A stretch of DNA of 64,000 nucleotides from CAVSJA01 sp963728145 (GCA_963728145.1 CAVSJA010000006.1:62001-126000), one strand, 5' to 3'. Positions 1-9,779 are shown, counted from the stretch's first letter. The notes: generated by a model not told the origin, from the sequence alone. Numbers and translations: made by a program.

Positions 1-815
1 AGTCCAAATGCCCCATCAATATGCACCCAGGCGCCTTTTTCTTTTGCGGCAAGACAGATTTTCTTCACTGGATCGAGGGCGCCTGTATTAACATTTCCGG
101 CTTGCAAACAAACAAGGGTTGATGAATCGAGTTCAGGAAAATTATCTGGTATGATTCTTCCCTGGTCATCTGTAGGAACTTTTATCAAATTATCCAATCC
201 AAAACCTGCAAGCAATAATGCTCTTTGCATACTTGCGTGTACTTCCTGTCCAACTATTACACGAATTGGCGGCGCATTCTGCATGCCTTTTGATTTTAAG
301 TCATAGCCCAATTGCTTACATATCTTATATCTCGCGGCAACCACGCTGGTAAAGTTTGCCATTGTTGTTCCGGTAACAAATCCGGCTACAGATTCCGTTG
401 GTAATCCAAGAAGATCAATTAACCAACTACCCGCGACCTTTTCAATTTGTGCAGCAACCGGTGAAGAAATTCTAAAGCAGGCATTCTGATCCCAGGTTGA
501 TACCATCCAGTTTGCAGCCAACGACGCAGGTAGCGATCCACCGAATACAAACCCAAAATAACGTCCTCCATTGCTCAAAACTGTATTAATTGAACCAATC
601 GAATTCAATTGTTCAATAATCTTTTCACCTGCTATGCCTGAATCAGGTAATGGAATGTCAAACTGCTTTAGTTTTTCTAATGATTTATCGGAAGGAAAAA
701 CACGTCGATCGGGCAACTCATTCAGATAATTCAGCGCATGATCAGTAACGGAATTCAGTATCGAATATTTATCCAGTAGTGATGAATTCCGCGTAGGGTT
801 CGTTTTGCTTTTCAC
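1..815 (-). CDS. Pyridoxal-phosphate-dependent decarboxylase, C-terminus cut off by the window edge
   Basis: The minus-strand frame is open from about 845 to base 1. No ATG is available, and GTG at 815 is the most plausible start. About 271 residues are visible. The sequence contains the group II PLP decarboxylase signature GAWVHIDGAFG near the cut end, the HVDxA(F/Y)G-type motif that holds the PLP-pyridine-binding Asp. Upstream of it are SNGGRYFGFVFGG and TTMANFTSVVAAR, which match the substrate- and phosphate-binding region. The catalytic Lys (usually in an SxxxDxHK-like motif) would lie beyond base 1. The family decarboxylates aromatic amino acids, glutamate or related substrates in the cytoplasm, and the substrate cannot be told from this part. 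A CAATAG-type repeat element begins just upstream of the start. Confidence 0.85.
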   Translation of the reverse strand, partial: MKSKTNPTRNSSLLDKYSILNSVTDHALNYLNELPDRRVFPSDKSLEKLKQFDIPLPDSGIAGEKIIEQLNSIGSINTVLSNGGRYFGFVFGGSLPASLAANWMVSTWDQNACFRISSPVAAQIEKVAGSWLIDLLGLPTESVAGFVTGTTMANFTSVVAARYKICKQLGYDLKSKGMQNAPPIRVIVGQEVHASMQRALLLAGFGLDNLIKVPTDDQGRIIPDNFPELDSSTLVCLQAGNVNTGALDPVKKICLAAKEKGAWVHIDGAFG

Positions 816-859
816 GAAATGAAGTTTGTGATTCTTAATTTGAAATCATCTTACAAAAG

Positions 860-1018
860 TATAAACAATAGGCAATAGACAATAGGCAATAGACAATAGG
901 CAATAGACAATAGGCAATAGGCAATAGACAATGGCAATAGGAAAGGGGCAAAAAAGCAAAAGGGCAATAGGCAATTACCCTTGCTAATTGCCTATTGCCT
1001 ATTGTCTATTGCCTATTA
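860..1018. repeat. Inverted repeat with CAATAGGCAATAG tandem arms
   Basis: The left arm (about 860-980) consists of direct repeats of CAATAGGCAATAGA-like units. The right arm (about 982-1018) is the complement, TTGCCTATTGCCTATTGTC. Between them is a short A/G-rich core. The element sits between the decarboxylase start and the stop codon of the haloperoxidase-like gene at 1031, so it could act as a transcript-end hairpin for that gene. A second copy of the type lies at 2386-2531, and single arms at about 3070-3110 and 22240-22286. Confidence 0.85.
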
Positions 1019-1030
1019 ATCGCCTTGGTA

Positions 1031-2344
1031 TCAGTAAATATTACTCGCCACTTTCTTACCCAGCAATACTCCCTGGTCAATCGCTTGTTGATAGTGAATA
1101 CCTGCAAATAATCTCGATTGCCCGGCTTCGTCGGCAATTGCCAAAAATGAAGAATAAGTTCTCGGTGCAAATCCTAAATAATCATAAGTGTGATCAGAAA
1201 TAGTTCCAATATTTCCAAACAGTTTCTGCAACACGGCTCCGGCCGCACCTGAAAGTGCCGAATGTGCCGATGGATATTCCGGATGTGCGGGAGTTCCAAG
1301 AAATGAATTCCATTCTGTATGTCCCATTACTTCCTTGATATAAGTAACTGGTCTTACCAGGTTGTACTGATACTTTGCCTTGAAACAAGATATCAAAGCA
1401 TCATTGACTCCAATGCCTGTTAAGGCATATGCCAATGCGGCTTTGTCGAGTTTCGCATTGGTTTTGTCTACCGCCAATTGAACTATACTCAACCAATGTC
1501 CCGGTGATGAAACACCTGGTACATCTCTCCAAAAGGTAGCCATCGCCTTTTGATCATCAGTAAGAGTTAAAGAAGCATCATAAACTTTTTTAACCATTAG
1601 GAAAAAGGGTGAGTTAGAATCTGTTGAATATGCTGGCGGTGCTATGGGAAGTGTATTAGAAGTACTTCCACTTACAATCGAACGGTTATTCCCCCAATAC
1701 GGAGTTGCAGGCGCGGCAAATGCAGGTGGTGTTGGTTTCCATAAACCAGCTCCTGTAGGAACAGTATAGGGTGCATTTGCATTTTTGTATCCATCTGTTT
1801 CAGCCCAACTGTAAACCGCAGCAGCAACCGCTTTACCAAACTCATTTGACTTATTAATCTTTGGTTGAGGTTGTGTTGTAAGAAAACTTTCATTTAAGGC
1901 CGTTTCCAGGGAATCGATTGCTGCTTTGTCAATTGCACTTGCATTGGGAAAGAAAGATCTATTGATCGCGGCCAAAGCTGCGTTTGCATTGGCTGGATAA
2001 TAATAACTACCGAAACCAGTTGATGCCGGTAATCCTGTCAATCCATTCCATTTGCTTCTCCAGTATTGACTATTGTGAATACCCGGTGCGATTGATTCCA
2101 ATGCGGCTACACCGGAATAAGCAAAATGACGAGAGAAACCATGGTTTGGAACCCCGGTCGTGTTCTTGATCAATCTGATCTGCATGGTGATCCATTTGTC
2201 AATTACTTCTGAGGATTGATTTGATGGACGTTGATCGTGGTTTGGTCCATCCTCTTTTTTACACTGCGTAAATAATACTACGATCATGATAATTCCGATG
2301 ACTCTGGTCAACGGACTTGCTGTTCTGGTTAATGATGTGATCAT
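1031..2344 (-). CDS. PAP2/vanadium-dependent haloperoxidase-like lipoprotein
   Basis: 437 residues. I chose the ATG at 2344 because it opens a lipoprotein leader (hydrophobic stretch ending in VVLFTQCKKEDG). The longer frame to 2416 only translates upstream repeat DNA. The three motifs that form the vanadate/phosphate pocket of the PAP2/haloperoxidase superfamily are present: RP near residue 329, HPEYPSAHS near 354-362 (PSAH in place of the usual PSGH), and SRLFAGIHYQQA near 409-418, which holds the conserved Arg and catalytic His. The spacing fits bacterial vanadium chloroperoxidase-like proteins. It is probably anchored in the outer membrane facing the periplasm. Either phosphatase or haloperoxidase activity is possible. 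Repeat elements lie on both sides. Confidence 0.85.
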   Translation of the reverse strand: MITSLTRTASPLTRVIGIIMIVVLFTQCKKEDGPNHDQRPSNQSSEVIDKWITMQIRLIKNTTGVPNHGFSRHFAYSGVAALESIAPGIHNSQYWRSKWNGLTGLPASTGFGSYYYPANANAALAAINRSFFPNASAIDKAAIDSLETALNESFLTTQPQPKINKSNEFGKAVAAAVYSWAETDGYKNANAPYTVPTGAGLWKPTPPAFAAPATPYWGNNRSIVSGSTSNTLPIAPPAYSTDSNSPFFLMVKKVYDASLTLTDDQKAMATFWRDVPGVSSPGHWLSIVQLAVDKTNAKLDKAALAYALTGIGVNDALISCFKAKYQYNLVRPVTYIKEVMGHTEWNSFLGTPAHPEYPSAHSALSGAAGAVLQKLFGNIGTISDHTYDYLGFAPRTYSSFLAIADEAGQSRLFAGIHYQQAIDQGVLLGKKVASNIY

Positions 2345-2385
2345 TTGGAAAGGTTTTATGGTTTGAAAATAAATGACTGATGAAG

Positions 2386-2531
2386 CAATAGGCAATGGGC
2401 AATTGGCAATAGGCAATTGACAATTATGAATTGCAAGGCGTTTAGGATTGACACATTACTACTTGCTTCTTGCCTTTTGTCTCTTTCTATTTGCCTATTG
2501 CCAATTGCCTATTGCCTATTGCTCATTGCTG
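2386..2531. repeat. Inverted repeat with CAATAGGCAATTG arms
   Basis: The left arm (2386-2423) reads GCAATAGGCAATGGGCAATT. The right arm (2490-2531) is TTGCCTATTGCCAATTGCC followed by more TATTGCC units. The core between them holds unrelated sequence. The right arm ends at the stop codon of the GIN-domain gene (2533), so the fold would lie at the 3' end of that transcript. It is the same family as 860-1018. Confidence 0.8.
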
Positions 2532-2532
2532 A

Positions 2533-3042
2533 TTAATTAACAAGAGCTCCGGCAGGAATTTTACGCGTTTGAGTCGTTTGCTCAAAATCGTAAAACTTGG
2601 TGCCTTTGAGATTCAGGTCCCCGATATTGGAGATGGCAAATTCGCAGGCACCATTGATGACCACATCAAGCTTCGGTATCCGTAATGATTCGAATGAGCG
2701 GACATTAGCGGCACTGTTTATCCGGATATTCCTCAATTGGTTCGCCGATACATAAACAATTCCTTTTTCCTTGTAATTCCTGTCCTTTAAGTAGCCGATA
2801 ACCAGTGTGTCACCGGTTTTTCTAAGTGTAACATTCTTGTAGAAAGAAGCTTTACCAGAAAGCTGAGCAACCGCATTGTCATTTTTTACCAGCACTACAG
2901 TTACATCGGCATCAATGATCAATGTGGTAAGTTGACTTCCTTTTGAATTTCCTTTACCCGGTTCTCCGTTATTATTTCCAGAGGCAAAGCTGAAAATGGT
3001 AAGCAGGGTAAGCACTGAAGAGAAAATGATCCTTTTTTTCAT
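2533..3042 (-). CDS. Secreted GIN-domain (DUF2807-like) protein
   Basis: 169 residues from the ATG at 3042, which opens a signal peptide (MKKRIIFSSVLTLLTIFSFA). The extra N-terminal residues in the longer frame to 3108 come from CAATAG repeat DNA. After a Gly/Asn/Lys-rich linker, the body from about residue 35 has the pattern of the GIN/DUF2807 'head' domain found in Bacteroidota: a repetitive right-handed beta fold with short strands (TTLIIDADVTVVLVKNDN, then GDTLVIGY). It is shorter than typical members (about 220-240 residues). Function is unknown; the family is described as putative adhesin-like surface proteins. It may be co-transcribed with the LytTR gene upstream on the same strand. 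Confidence 0.7.
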   Translation of the reverse strand: MKKRIIFSSVLTLLTIFSFASGNNNGEPGKGNSKGSQLTTLIIDADVTVVLVKNDNAVAQLSGKASFYKNVTLRKTGDTLVIGYLKDRNYKEKGIVYVSANQLRNIRINSAANVRSFESLRIPKLDVVINGACEFAISNIGDLNLKGTKFYDFEQTTQTRKIPAGALVN

Positions 3043-3207
3043 TTTAGATAAATGTTTAATGGTGAATGGTGAATGGTCAATAGTCAATAGGCAATAAGCA
3101 ATCGACAATAACCAATAATTAATATTTAATAATCAATAATTCTGTAAGCAAAGGGTTTCCTGCATCTCTAAGAGATGTGATTTTTATTCCCATGTAATTC
3201 GTCTTAC

Positions 3208-3585
3208 TTAAGCTGGAATCTTAATCGAACTTTCGTTTAGGAAAGCTGAGCGCTGCTCGGAAAGTTTTTTGCGAATGTCTGGTCCTTTTCTGCGCGCAAT
3301 GCTGATCTCTTCATGATTATAGAGCAGTACTCTCAAATGATAGAGATTGTAAGATTGTATCCAGGCAGTATTCACAAGATGTGAACGGTGGATCCTTGTA
3401 AATCCTTTTCCTTCCAACAAACCTTCCATATATTTCAACACCTTGCTTACGAGGATTTGTTTTCCATCAGTCAATAGTATCCGACTATAACTGCTCAGGG
3501 CTTCGATTCGGATAATTGAATTGATATCAATTACTGAAACACCCTTTGTGTCAGATATCATTATTGTGTTTTTGTCTGGATACAT
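3208..3585 (-). CDS. Stand-alone LytTR DNA-binding regulator (no receiver domain)
   Basis: 125 residues that almost entirely make one LytTR domain: the early strands with IDINSIIRIEALSSYSRILL, then KVLKYMEGLLEG, and the hallmark FTRIHRSHLVN segment followed by RRKGPDIRKKL. There is no REC domain and no membrane segment, so it is an orphan regulator. LytTR proteins insert loops into the major groove and bind two direct repeats one double turn (about 21 bp) apart. That spacing is seen in a repeated motif elsewhere in this window (see 18837, 33965, 36216, 36560, 37902). It lies between a GIN-domain gene and a DUF3455 gene on the same strand, with gaps of 165 and 49 bp. Confidence 0.85.
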   Translation of the reverse strand: MYPDKNTIMISDTKGVSVIDINSIIRIEALSSYSRILLTDGKQILVSKVLKYMEGLLEGKGFTRIHRSHLVNTAWIQSYNLYHLRVLLYNHEEISIARRKGPDIRKKLSEQRSAFLNESSIKIPA

Positions 3586-3634
3586 AAAAAATCATTTTAA
3601 TTGTTAATCAAATTAGTTGGGGCATTTATTTGTA

Positions 3635-4243
3635 TTATTGATTTATTTTACTGAACCTATAGATTGCTGTATAGTGTACATCAGCGGTTGCCCCTAAAAA
3701 GCCTGGAGGAGCAGATGGCGCTTTTCCACCCTTTGTTACGATGCGTTGGATATAATCTACTTCTGCAAATACACCCGTTGCTGTCTTACTATCTTTTGTC
3801 TTCAGTAACAACCAATCAATATTGGTATTTCCATCGGGGCTCTGCGAAGTTTGAGGAGGAGCAAAATGCTGCGCATAAAGGGAATCATTTGCTGATAATT
3901 GCCAGGTTGGTCCTGCTGTATGCGTTCCAACTTTGTTGTTATTTATGTCATACAGATCGGCTTGTGGTGCAACAAATGCCCATTCCAAAACCACCGGATC
4001 ACTTCCGGCTTTTGCTACAGCTTTGTACTTTTGAACCCCTACAGCAAACAATGTCAATAACCGTGTGTTCCCTTTTGGCGCATTTAAAGGCAATTTGACT
4101 GCATCTGGGGTAACTACTGTTTCGCTTTTTGCGATCTGGTAAGCAGGTAAATCGATGTTTACCTGATCATCTTTTTCGCATGCTGCCATTCCCATTACCA
4201 GGGAAGCTGCAAGGAGCAGATTTTTAGGTTGAAATTTTTTCAT
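3635..4243 (-). CDS. DUF3455-family lipoprotein
   Basis: 202 residues. The N-terminus is a lipoprotein signal peptide (LLAASLVMGMAACEKDD) with the lipid-modified Cys at about 22. The central part WAFVAPQADLYDINNNKVG followed by HTAGPTWQL matches the conserved core of DUF3455, a family of secreted proteins in bacteria and fungi with no known biochemical role. The C-terminal FAEVDYIQRIVTKGG and DVHYTAIYRF also fit that family. It starts 80 bp upstream of nothing obvious and ends 49 bp before the orphan LytTR gene, so the two may share a transcript. Confidence 0.75.
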   Translation of the reverse strand: MKKFQPKNLLLAASLVMGMAACEKDDQVNIDLPAYQIAKSETVVTPDAVKLPLNAPKGNTRLLTLFAVGVQKYKAVAKAGSDPVVLEWAFVAPQADLYDINNNKVGTHTAGPTWQLSANDSLYAQHFAPPQTSQSPDGNTNIDWLLLKTKDSKTATGVFAEVDYIQRIVTKGGKAPSAPPGFLGATADVHYTAIYRFSKINQ

Positions 4244-4325
4244 GATAAGGTTTATTTGATGTTTGGTTAATTAGTGTTGATTACAAATGCGGCCGCAAAT
4301 TAGAGTAACTATCAACTGAAAATTT

Positions 4326-4742
4326 TTATGTTCTTCCAAACGGCCATTTATTTCTTCCTATCGGAGCAAATAAAATTATCAGTGATTGTTTTGTTGCGAA
4401 TGAATGTTTAAACCGGAAATCTATTTTGGTTCCTTCTAAGAATTCATTCACTTTTAATTTAATCTCATTGCTCTCAGCTTTCAAGGGCAGGCTCACTTGT
4501 TGTTTATGTTTTAATACTTTGAAACTTTGTTTTTCCGAAAGGCTATTTAACCCATATCGATTGAACATATCATAGTTCTCATTGAATCCAATGGAAATAA
4601 AAGCACATTGTGAGTGAAGATTTATTGCCTCAATAGCACCGACGATCGAATTGATCCCCTCGAAGCCCGGAGCATTAATGCACTGCGAATGGATTAATTG
4701 AAGTTTTAATACAAATAAGAAAATGAAGAATGCTTTCTTCAT
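4326..4742 (-). CDS. Small secreted protein of unknown function
   Basis: 138 residues from the ATG at 4742, which opens a clean signal peptide (KKAFFIFLFVLKLQLIHSQC). The frame extends to 4862, but that stretch does not look like protein. The mature part has mixed charge with two Cys near its start (CINAPG and HSQCAF) and a basic end (APIGRNKWPFGRT). I do not recognise a family. It is separated from the DUF3455 gene by 82 bp and lies head-to-head with the large propeller kinase at 5026. Confidence 0.5.
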   Translation of the reverse strand: MKKAFFIFLFVLKLQLIHSQCINAPGFEGINSIVGAIEAINLHSQCAFISIGFNENYDMFNRYGLNSLSEKQSFKVLKHKQQVSLPLKAESNEIKLKVNEFLEGTKIDFRFKHSFATKQSLIILFAPIGRNKWPFGRT

Positions 4743-5025
4743 AAATGATAAGGTTTCTTGAACGTGATTTCGAAAAAATGCGAGAACGAAAATAGGGTTG
4801 CTAGAGACCCTTATTTTTGAGTTCTTCCTATCGGCGGGGTTTGGTTGATTACTGGAAAACACCTAAAAAATATATTTCGCCTTCAACTTTTCCCATCAGT
4901 AGCCGGTTGAATCCCAAAGCAGGGGCCGGGTTTCCCAACGGGGCGGGGTCTTCACGAGGAGTTTTGGAGTGAGAATTTCCCTGAAACATGTTATAACTTT
5001 AATTAACGAAAATTAACATCGGGCG

Positions 5026-8000
5026 ATGAATAGGCAACGATTAGTAGGACTGCTCTTATTGTTATTTCCGGCATTTAATATGACCGGACAGGAATTGTCT
5101 CCCACGAACTTTCGATTGTATACTACAGAAGACGGGTTACCACATAATAGTGTTAATGTAGTTACGCAGGATAAGACTGGCTATATATGGATGGCCACCT
5201 CATCCGGTCTTGTTAGATATAATGGAAGCCGCTTCGAACAGTACCATAGCAGTAATGATAGCCTTGCACTTTCTTCAGAAGAATTAACTGGAATGGTTTG
5301 GATCAATAAAGATGAATTGGCTGTTAATACGGTTGGAGTACATATTATAAATACGCGTACAGGGCAGACACGGAATTTATTTATCCCTTATCACGATAAA
5401 AAGTATCAGTTTAAATTCAACATGGTTGAAAGGATAAAGGGAGATGAAGAGGGAAATATTTTTGTGATGACTCGTTCGGGCTTCTATCATTTTGATAAGA
5501 ATTATCAGCTCGCTTATCGTTTTGATTATTATCCGGAGGAACAGGTAAAAACAGAACATTTTTTCTTTGGAAGAGAGGTTTTTGAATTGGATAGCCGAAA
5601 ATTATTGATAGTTTCGATTGGAGGATTATTTATTTACGACAAAGAGAAAAAAGAAATAAAGAAGTATAGACCTGAGGACTATCCGATACTTTCTGATTAT
5701 GCCGATTATGGGGATTATAGGAATAGATATTATACGTTTTTTCAAAGGAAACGTGGAGAACTTGTTGTGTTCACCTATCTCTCAGACACGGTTGCTTATA
5801 TTAATACTGTCGAAAACAGGAAGGTAATTTCTAAACTTCCTTTTCTGCCTCCCAAGCTCGAGTTTCACTATCGCACCAGGCTGATGCCAATCAACGATAC
5901 AATGTTTTATGTGATAGGCCAGTTATCGGGTTTCTTCAAAGTGAGGTTTTACCCGGAAACTGGGAAGTTGAAAATGTACCCGGAGAAATATTTTAATACT
6001 TACCAGTGTAATTCGATCATTAAGGACAAAGACAATAATATCTGGATAGCAACATCCAAAGGCCTGTTCCGGGAGGATCCCGCGAAATCGCAGGTGCAGG
6101 TAGTTCATGTTCCAGAAACTATACTGGATTCATTTGCCAATCTTAAGATCGACGATATTTACGTGAACTCAACCGATATCTATGTAGGTGCCAGGGGAAC
6201 AGCGGGGTTGCTCATTTTTGATAAAAAAACGACCCGTTTCAAGAAACAAGTCAGATTTAATAAATACTATAGTACGGGAAATTTCAGGGGTAATCACATT
6301 GATGCTATTCTCCCGGTTGATAACAATACCCTGATGTTAGGAACGGATTGGCCCTTACTGAAATTCGATATCCGGACCAACCAGGAAAAGCAATTGTGGC
6401 CGCCGAAATGGGAAGATGGTGACTGGACGAATGACTTATTTAGAGACAGTAAAGGAAATATTTGGATTGCTGCATACAATACTTATCGCTATAATCCTAC
6501 CACCAATGTCTATACGATAATTAAAATTCCCGAACGTTTATTAGTGGTTCCTTTTGGAATTGACGAGGACCGCGATGGGAATATTTGGATGGGGGGCCAT
6601 GGATTGGCGAGGTTTAATACCAAAGCGGACAGTTTTGATCTCTTGCTGGATTCATTTCCCTACATAAAGATGATGGACAAGCAGGTTAACTCTATGGTGA
6701 TCGATCCGCATAACACCATTTGGTTCAATAGTTATAATAATGGATTGATAGGGTACGATATAAATAAAAAAACTTATCGACACTTCACAAGACAGGATGG
6801 ATTGCCCGACGACAATATTGCGTCGATGATTGTTGTCGGAAATAAATTGTGGATGGCCTGTTTAAATGGAGTAGCCTGCATGGACCTCCGCAGTGAAGCG
6901 ATCGTGAGTTTTGGAAAGGATGATGGATTTCCTATAATGCCTGTGATGGCCGGAGCCAGATTTTTATATGACAGTGCTTACCAACAACTCTATATTGGCT
7001 ATTCCTATGCATTTGTTCGATTCAACCCTTTTGATGTTCTTAGAAGAAAGTCGGCGCCTGTAGTCTTTATTGAAAGCGTTACGCGAAACAATAATAGGAA
7101 TCTTGCATTGGATGGAAATCGTATTACCACTTCATGGGGAAATACGGATATGGTGATCAGGATTGGAAGCGTAAATTATTATGATGGGGCCAGTCAGAGT
7201 TTTGCGTATCGGATCGTAAAGGACAATGAAACACCCTGGCAACAACTCGGATCTCAACCATCTTTCAATATTTCCGGACTCGCACCAGGGGATCACCGCG
7301 TGCAAGTAAAAGTTTTCTCAAACAACAATCGTTGGTCGCCTCAAATAAAAGAGTTCAATCTTTCCGTATTGCCTCCTTTTTGGATGAAAGAATGGTTTAT
7401 TGCATTTATGATCCTGGTGGTCATGATCCTGATCTATTTGTTGGTAAAATGGAGAACAGGAGTTGCAAGAAGAAAGGAAATGGAAAAAACGCATCTTGAA
7501 AAACTAAAGGCTGATGATTATAAGAGTCAATTCGAACTGGAACAGATCAGTCACTATTTTTCATCTTCGCTTGCAGATAAGAAAACGGAAGACGAAGTGC
7601 TTTGGGATGTTACGACTAACCTTATTGGAAGAATGAACTATGAAGATTGCGTAATCTATCTCTGGAATGAGGACAAAACAAAGATGATCCAGATGGCTGC
7701 TTACGGTCCAAAAGGCAAGCCTGAAATAATTAACGAGCAGGTATTTGAAGTTTTACCCGGCCAGGGAGTAGTTGGCTATGTGATTGAACATAAAAAGCCT
7801 GTCCTTATAAGAGATACCCGAATAGATAGCCGTTATCGCGTAGACGATCAATTCCGGTTAAGTGAAGTTTGTGTGCCTATTATTCATAATGATGAGTTAT
7901 TGGGTATAATGGATTTGGAACATCATTCACCAAATTATTTTGCAGAACGCGATATAAAGGTCCTCACTACTATTGCAACTCTTATCGCAAATAAGCTGAA

Positions 8001-8709
8001 GCAAATTGAATCTGAAAAATCATTGGAAGTAAAGCACCAGGAACTCGTAAGTATAAATGAAGAATTGGCGGAAGCGCAGTTAGCAGCCTTGCAGGCACAA
8101 ATGAACCCGCATTTTGTATTCAATGCCTTGAACAGTATTAAGAGAATGATCCTTGATGGAGATAATGAAAAAGCGTCCCGATACCTGAGCAAATTTGCAT
8201 TGATGATCCGTATGACATTGAATCATTCCAAGGAATTGTTTGTTACATTGGACGAGAATATTGATTACCTGAAGGCTTATTTGGAAATGGAACAATTGCG
8301 TTTTGATGAGTCGTTTACTTATTCCATTTTCACCGATGAGAATATTGATACAATGGATATAGCCATTCCTTCACTAATGATACAGCCTATTGTTGAAAAT
8401 GCGATTTGGCATGGATTGTTGAATTCAGCGGAGGATAAGAAATTGAAGATTGGATTCACCCAATGCCGGAATAAGATAACCTGTACAGTTGAGGATAATG
8501 GTATTGGTTATCACCGGTCACAGAAGCTGAAGGAGCTAAACAAATCGCCTCATCAATCTGTTGGTCTGGAAAACCTGAAAAGGCGTATTAAAATCCTGAA
8601 TGAAAAATTCGATACGGATTGTACGCTTGAGATTACCGATTTGAATGAAAACGGAAGCAATGGTCACGGAACTAAGGTTGTATTGAAGTTTAATGTTATT
8701 AATGCATAA
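5026..8709 (+). CDS. Two-component sensor with beta-propeller input, GAF domain and LytS-type histidine kinase
   Basis: 1227 residues. Signal peptide 1-22. Residues about 25-700 are a periplasmic Reg_prop beta-propeller with recurring G-IWIA/G-IWMG blades (for example YIWMATSSGLVRY, NIWIATSKGLFR, NIWMGGHGLAR). A Y_Y_Y domain (about 725-785) ends in NNNRWSPQIKEFNLSVLPPFW. One membrane helix spans about 790-812, followed by a coiled coil, a GAF domain (about 850-990), and a His_kinase (PF06580) module whose phospho-His is in MNPHFVFNALNS (H1029). A HATPase_c domain follows, with VENAIWHG and DNGIGYH. It lies 9 bp upstream of a LytTR response regulator, its evident partner. Family members of this type often sense carbohydrates or host polymers; the ligand here is unknown. 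Confidence 0.93.
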   Translation: MNRQRLVGLLLLLFPAFNMTGQELSPTNFRLYTTEDGLPHNSVNVVTQDKTGYIWMATSSGLVRYNGSRFEQYHSSNDSLALSSEELTGMVWINKDELAVNTVGVHIINTRTGQTRNLFIPYHDKKYQFKFNMVERIKGDEEGNIFVMTRSGFYHFDKNYQLAYRFDYYPEEQVKTEHFFFGREVFELDSRKLLIVSIGGLFIYDKEKKEIKKYRPEDYPILSDYADYGDYRNRYYTFFQRKRGELVVFTYLSDTVAYINTVENRKVISKLPFLPPKLEFHYRTRLMPINDTMFYVIGQLSGFFKVRFYPETGKLKMYPEKYFNTYQCNSIIKDKDNNIWIATSKGLFREDPAKSQVQVVHVPETILDSFANLKIDDIYVNSTDIYVGARGTAGLLIFDKKTTRFKKQVRFNKYYSTGNFRGNHIDAILPVDNNTLMLGTDWPLLKFDIRTNQEKQLWPPKWEDGDWTNDLFRDSKGNIWIAAYNTYRYNPTTNVYTIIKIPERLLVVPFGIDEDRDGNIWMGGHGLARFNTKADSFDLLLDSFPYIKMMDKQVNSMVIDPHNTIWFNSYNNGLIGYDINKKTYRHFTRQDGLPDDNIASMIVVGNKLWMACLNGVACMDLRSEAIVSFGKDDGFPIMPVMAGARFLYDSAYQQLYIGYSYAFVRFNPFDVLRRKSAPVVFIESVTRNNNRNLALDGNRITTSWGNTDMVIRIGSVNYYDGASQSFAYRIVKDNETPWQQLGSQPSFNISGLAPGDHRVQVKVFSNNNRWSPQIKEFNLSVLPPFWMKEWFIAFMILVVMILIYLLVKWRTGVARRKEMEKTHLEKLKADDYKSQFELEQISHYFSSSLADKKTEDEVLWDVTTNLIGRMNYEDCVIYLWNEDKTKMIQMAAYGPKGKPEIINEQVFEVLPGQGVVGYVIEHKKPVLIRDTRIDSRYRVDDQFRLSEVCVPIIHNDELLGIMDLEHHSPNYFAERDIKVLTTIATLIANKLKQIESEKSLEVKHQELVSINEELAEAQLAALQAQMNPHFVFNALNSIKRMILDGDNEKASRYLSKFALMIRMTLNHSKELFVTLDENIDYLKAYLEMEQLRFDESFTYSIFTDENIDTMDIAIPSLMIQPIVENAIWHGLLNSAEDKKLKIGFTQCRNKITCTVEDNGIGYHRSQKLKELNKSPHQSVGLENLKRRIKILNEKFDTDCTLEITDLNENGSNGHGTKVVLKFNVINA

Positions 8710-8718
8710 ATCTTATAT

Positions 8719-9477
8719 ATGAAGGCGATTCTGATCGACGACGAACCCGATGGCATCCGGGCATTGAAAAAAATGCTGGAAGTTCATTGCCCGCAAATAA
8801 CTATCGATGCCACCTGTTCCAGCGCACAACAGGCCAAAGAGAAGATAACGGAGTTGCATCCGGACGTAATCTTTCTCGACATTCAGATGCCTGGCAAAAG
8901 TGGACTGGAGCTATTGACCGAATTGCCTTCCCGCAATTTCGAAGTGATATTCGTTACTGCCCATAATGAATACATGCTGCAGGCATTGCAATACAGTGCG
9001 GCCGATTATTTATTGAAGCCTGTCGATGAAGATCGCTTGATGGAAGCCGTTGAACGGGTAGAAAAGAGATTGCAATCTGGTAAGAAGGAAGAACGCAATG
9101 AAGCTTTATTGCATAATCTCAGTAAGGCAGGCAATCCATCCGAAATGCGTTTATGTCTTCCGACGCTTAAAGGTTTTATCGTTCTCAAACTCGATGAGAT
9201 CATTTATTGCGAAGCGGAACGCAGCTACACCATATTTCATTTAGAAGGAAAGAAGGTCGTCACCGTTTCCCGCCCATTGATCGAATACGAGCATTTGCTT
9301 GAGGATACATCCTTCCTTCGCATTCATAAATCCTTCCTTATTAATATGCAACATGTGAAGGAGTATCAGAAGGGTGAAGGGGGATTGGTGATATTGAGTG
9401 ACGGGACGGAGATTGAGGTTAGTAGAAGAAAGAAAGATATGTTTTTGGAGAAGGTGAAGGAAGTATTTAAGTATTAA
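8719..9477 (+). CDS. LytTR-type response regulator
   Basis: 252 residues. The receiver domain (1-118) has the acidic pair D7/D8, the phospho-acceptor D54 in VIFLDIQMPG, the conserved T in FVTAHNEYM and the K in YLLKPVDEDRL. A LytTR domain (about 145-250) carries LRIHKSFLINMQHV and EVSRRKKDMF. This is the AlgR/LytR class, which binds paired direct repeats. The start lies 9 bp after the stop of the propeller kinase, so the two form one operon and a kinase-regulator pair. The C-terminus runs to within a few bases of a MITE-like element. Confidence 0.93.
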   Translation: MKAILIDDEPDGIRALKKMLEVHCPQITIDATCSSAQQAKEKITELHPDVIFLDIQMPGKSGLELLTELPSRNFEVIFVTAHNEYMLQALQYSAADYLLKPVDEDRLMEAVERVEKRLQSGKKEERNEALLHNLSKAGNPSEMRLCLPTLKGFIVLKLDEIIYCEAERSYTIFHLEGKKVVTVSRPLIEYEHLLEDTSFLRIHKSFLINMQHVKEYQKGEGGLVILSDGTEIEVSRRKKDMFLEKVKEVFKY

Positions 9478-9479
9478 TA

Positions 9480-9768
9480 GGTTCTCGCAGAGTCTCCCGC
9501 CTCGGGAACTTACAACGAACGGTTCCCGCAGAGTCTCCCCCAGCACGCACTCCAAATTGAATGCAACTTACGGGGGCACTCTGCGATTTCGCGATTAGCG
9601 AGAAGTTGTAGGCAGCATATGCATTGGGACAATTTGCAAATAGGTTCAAAAATTGCAAGGTTCCTGTATTATTGGATTCATACCCATCAGCCCTGCGGGC
9701 ATCGCAGAGTCCCCGCATAAGATTCCTATCAGTGTCAAGTCGCCGAAGCGGGAGACTCTGCGAGAACC
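9480..9768. mobile_element. MITE-like element, copy A, with perfect 21-bp terminal inverted repeats
   Basis: The ends 9480-9500 and 9748-9768 are perfect inverted repeats (core GTTCTCGCAGAGTCTCCC). Inside is a second inverted pair based on GGGGNACTCTGCG (about 9570-9585 and 9702-9716), followed by GCGATTAGCG. No coding capacity is evident. The same plan, with matching interior (ACTCC-AATT-ATGCA-CTTACG, then GCGATTAGCG), occurs at 39670-39914. A fragment of one end is at 13388-13404. The element fills the gap after the LytTR regulator. Confidence 0.65.
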
Positions 9769-9779
9769 TTTTTGATTGC

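Noticed and set aside
988..1203. Plus-strand frame opposite the haloperoxidase-like gene
   Set aside because: Its N-terminus is repeat DNA and the rest is antisense to a well-supported coding region.
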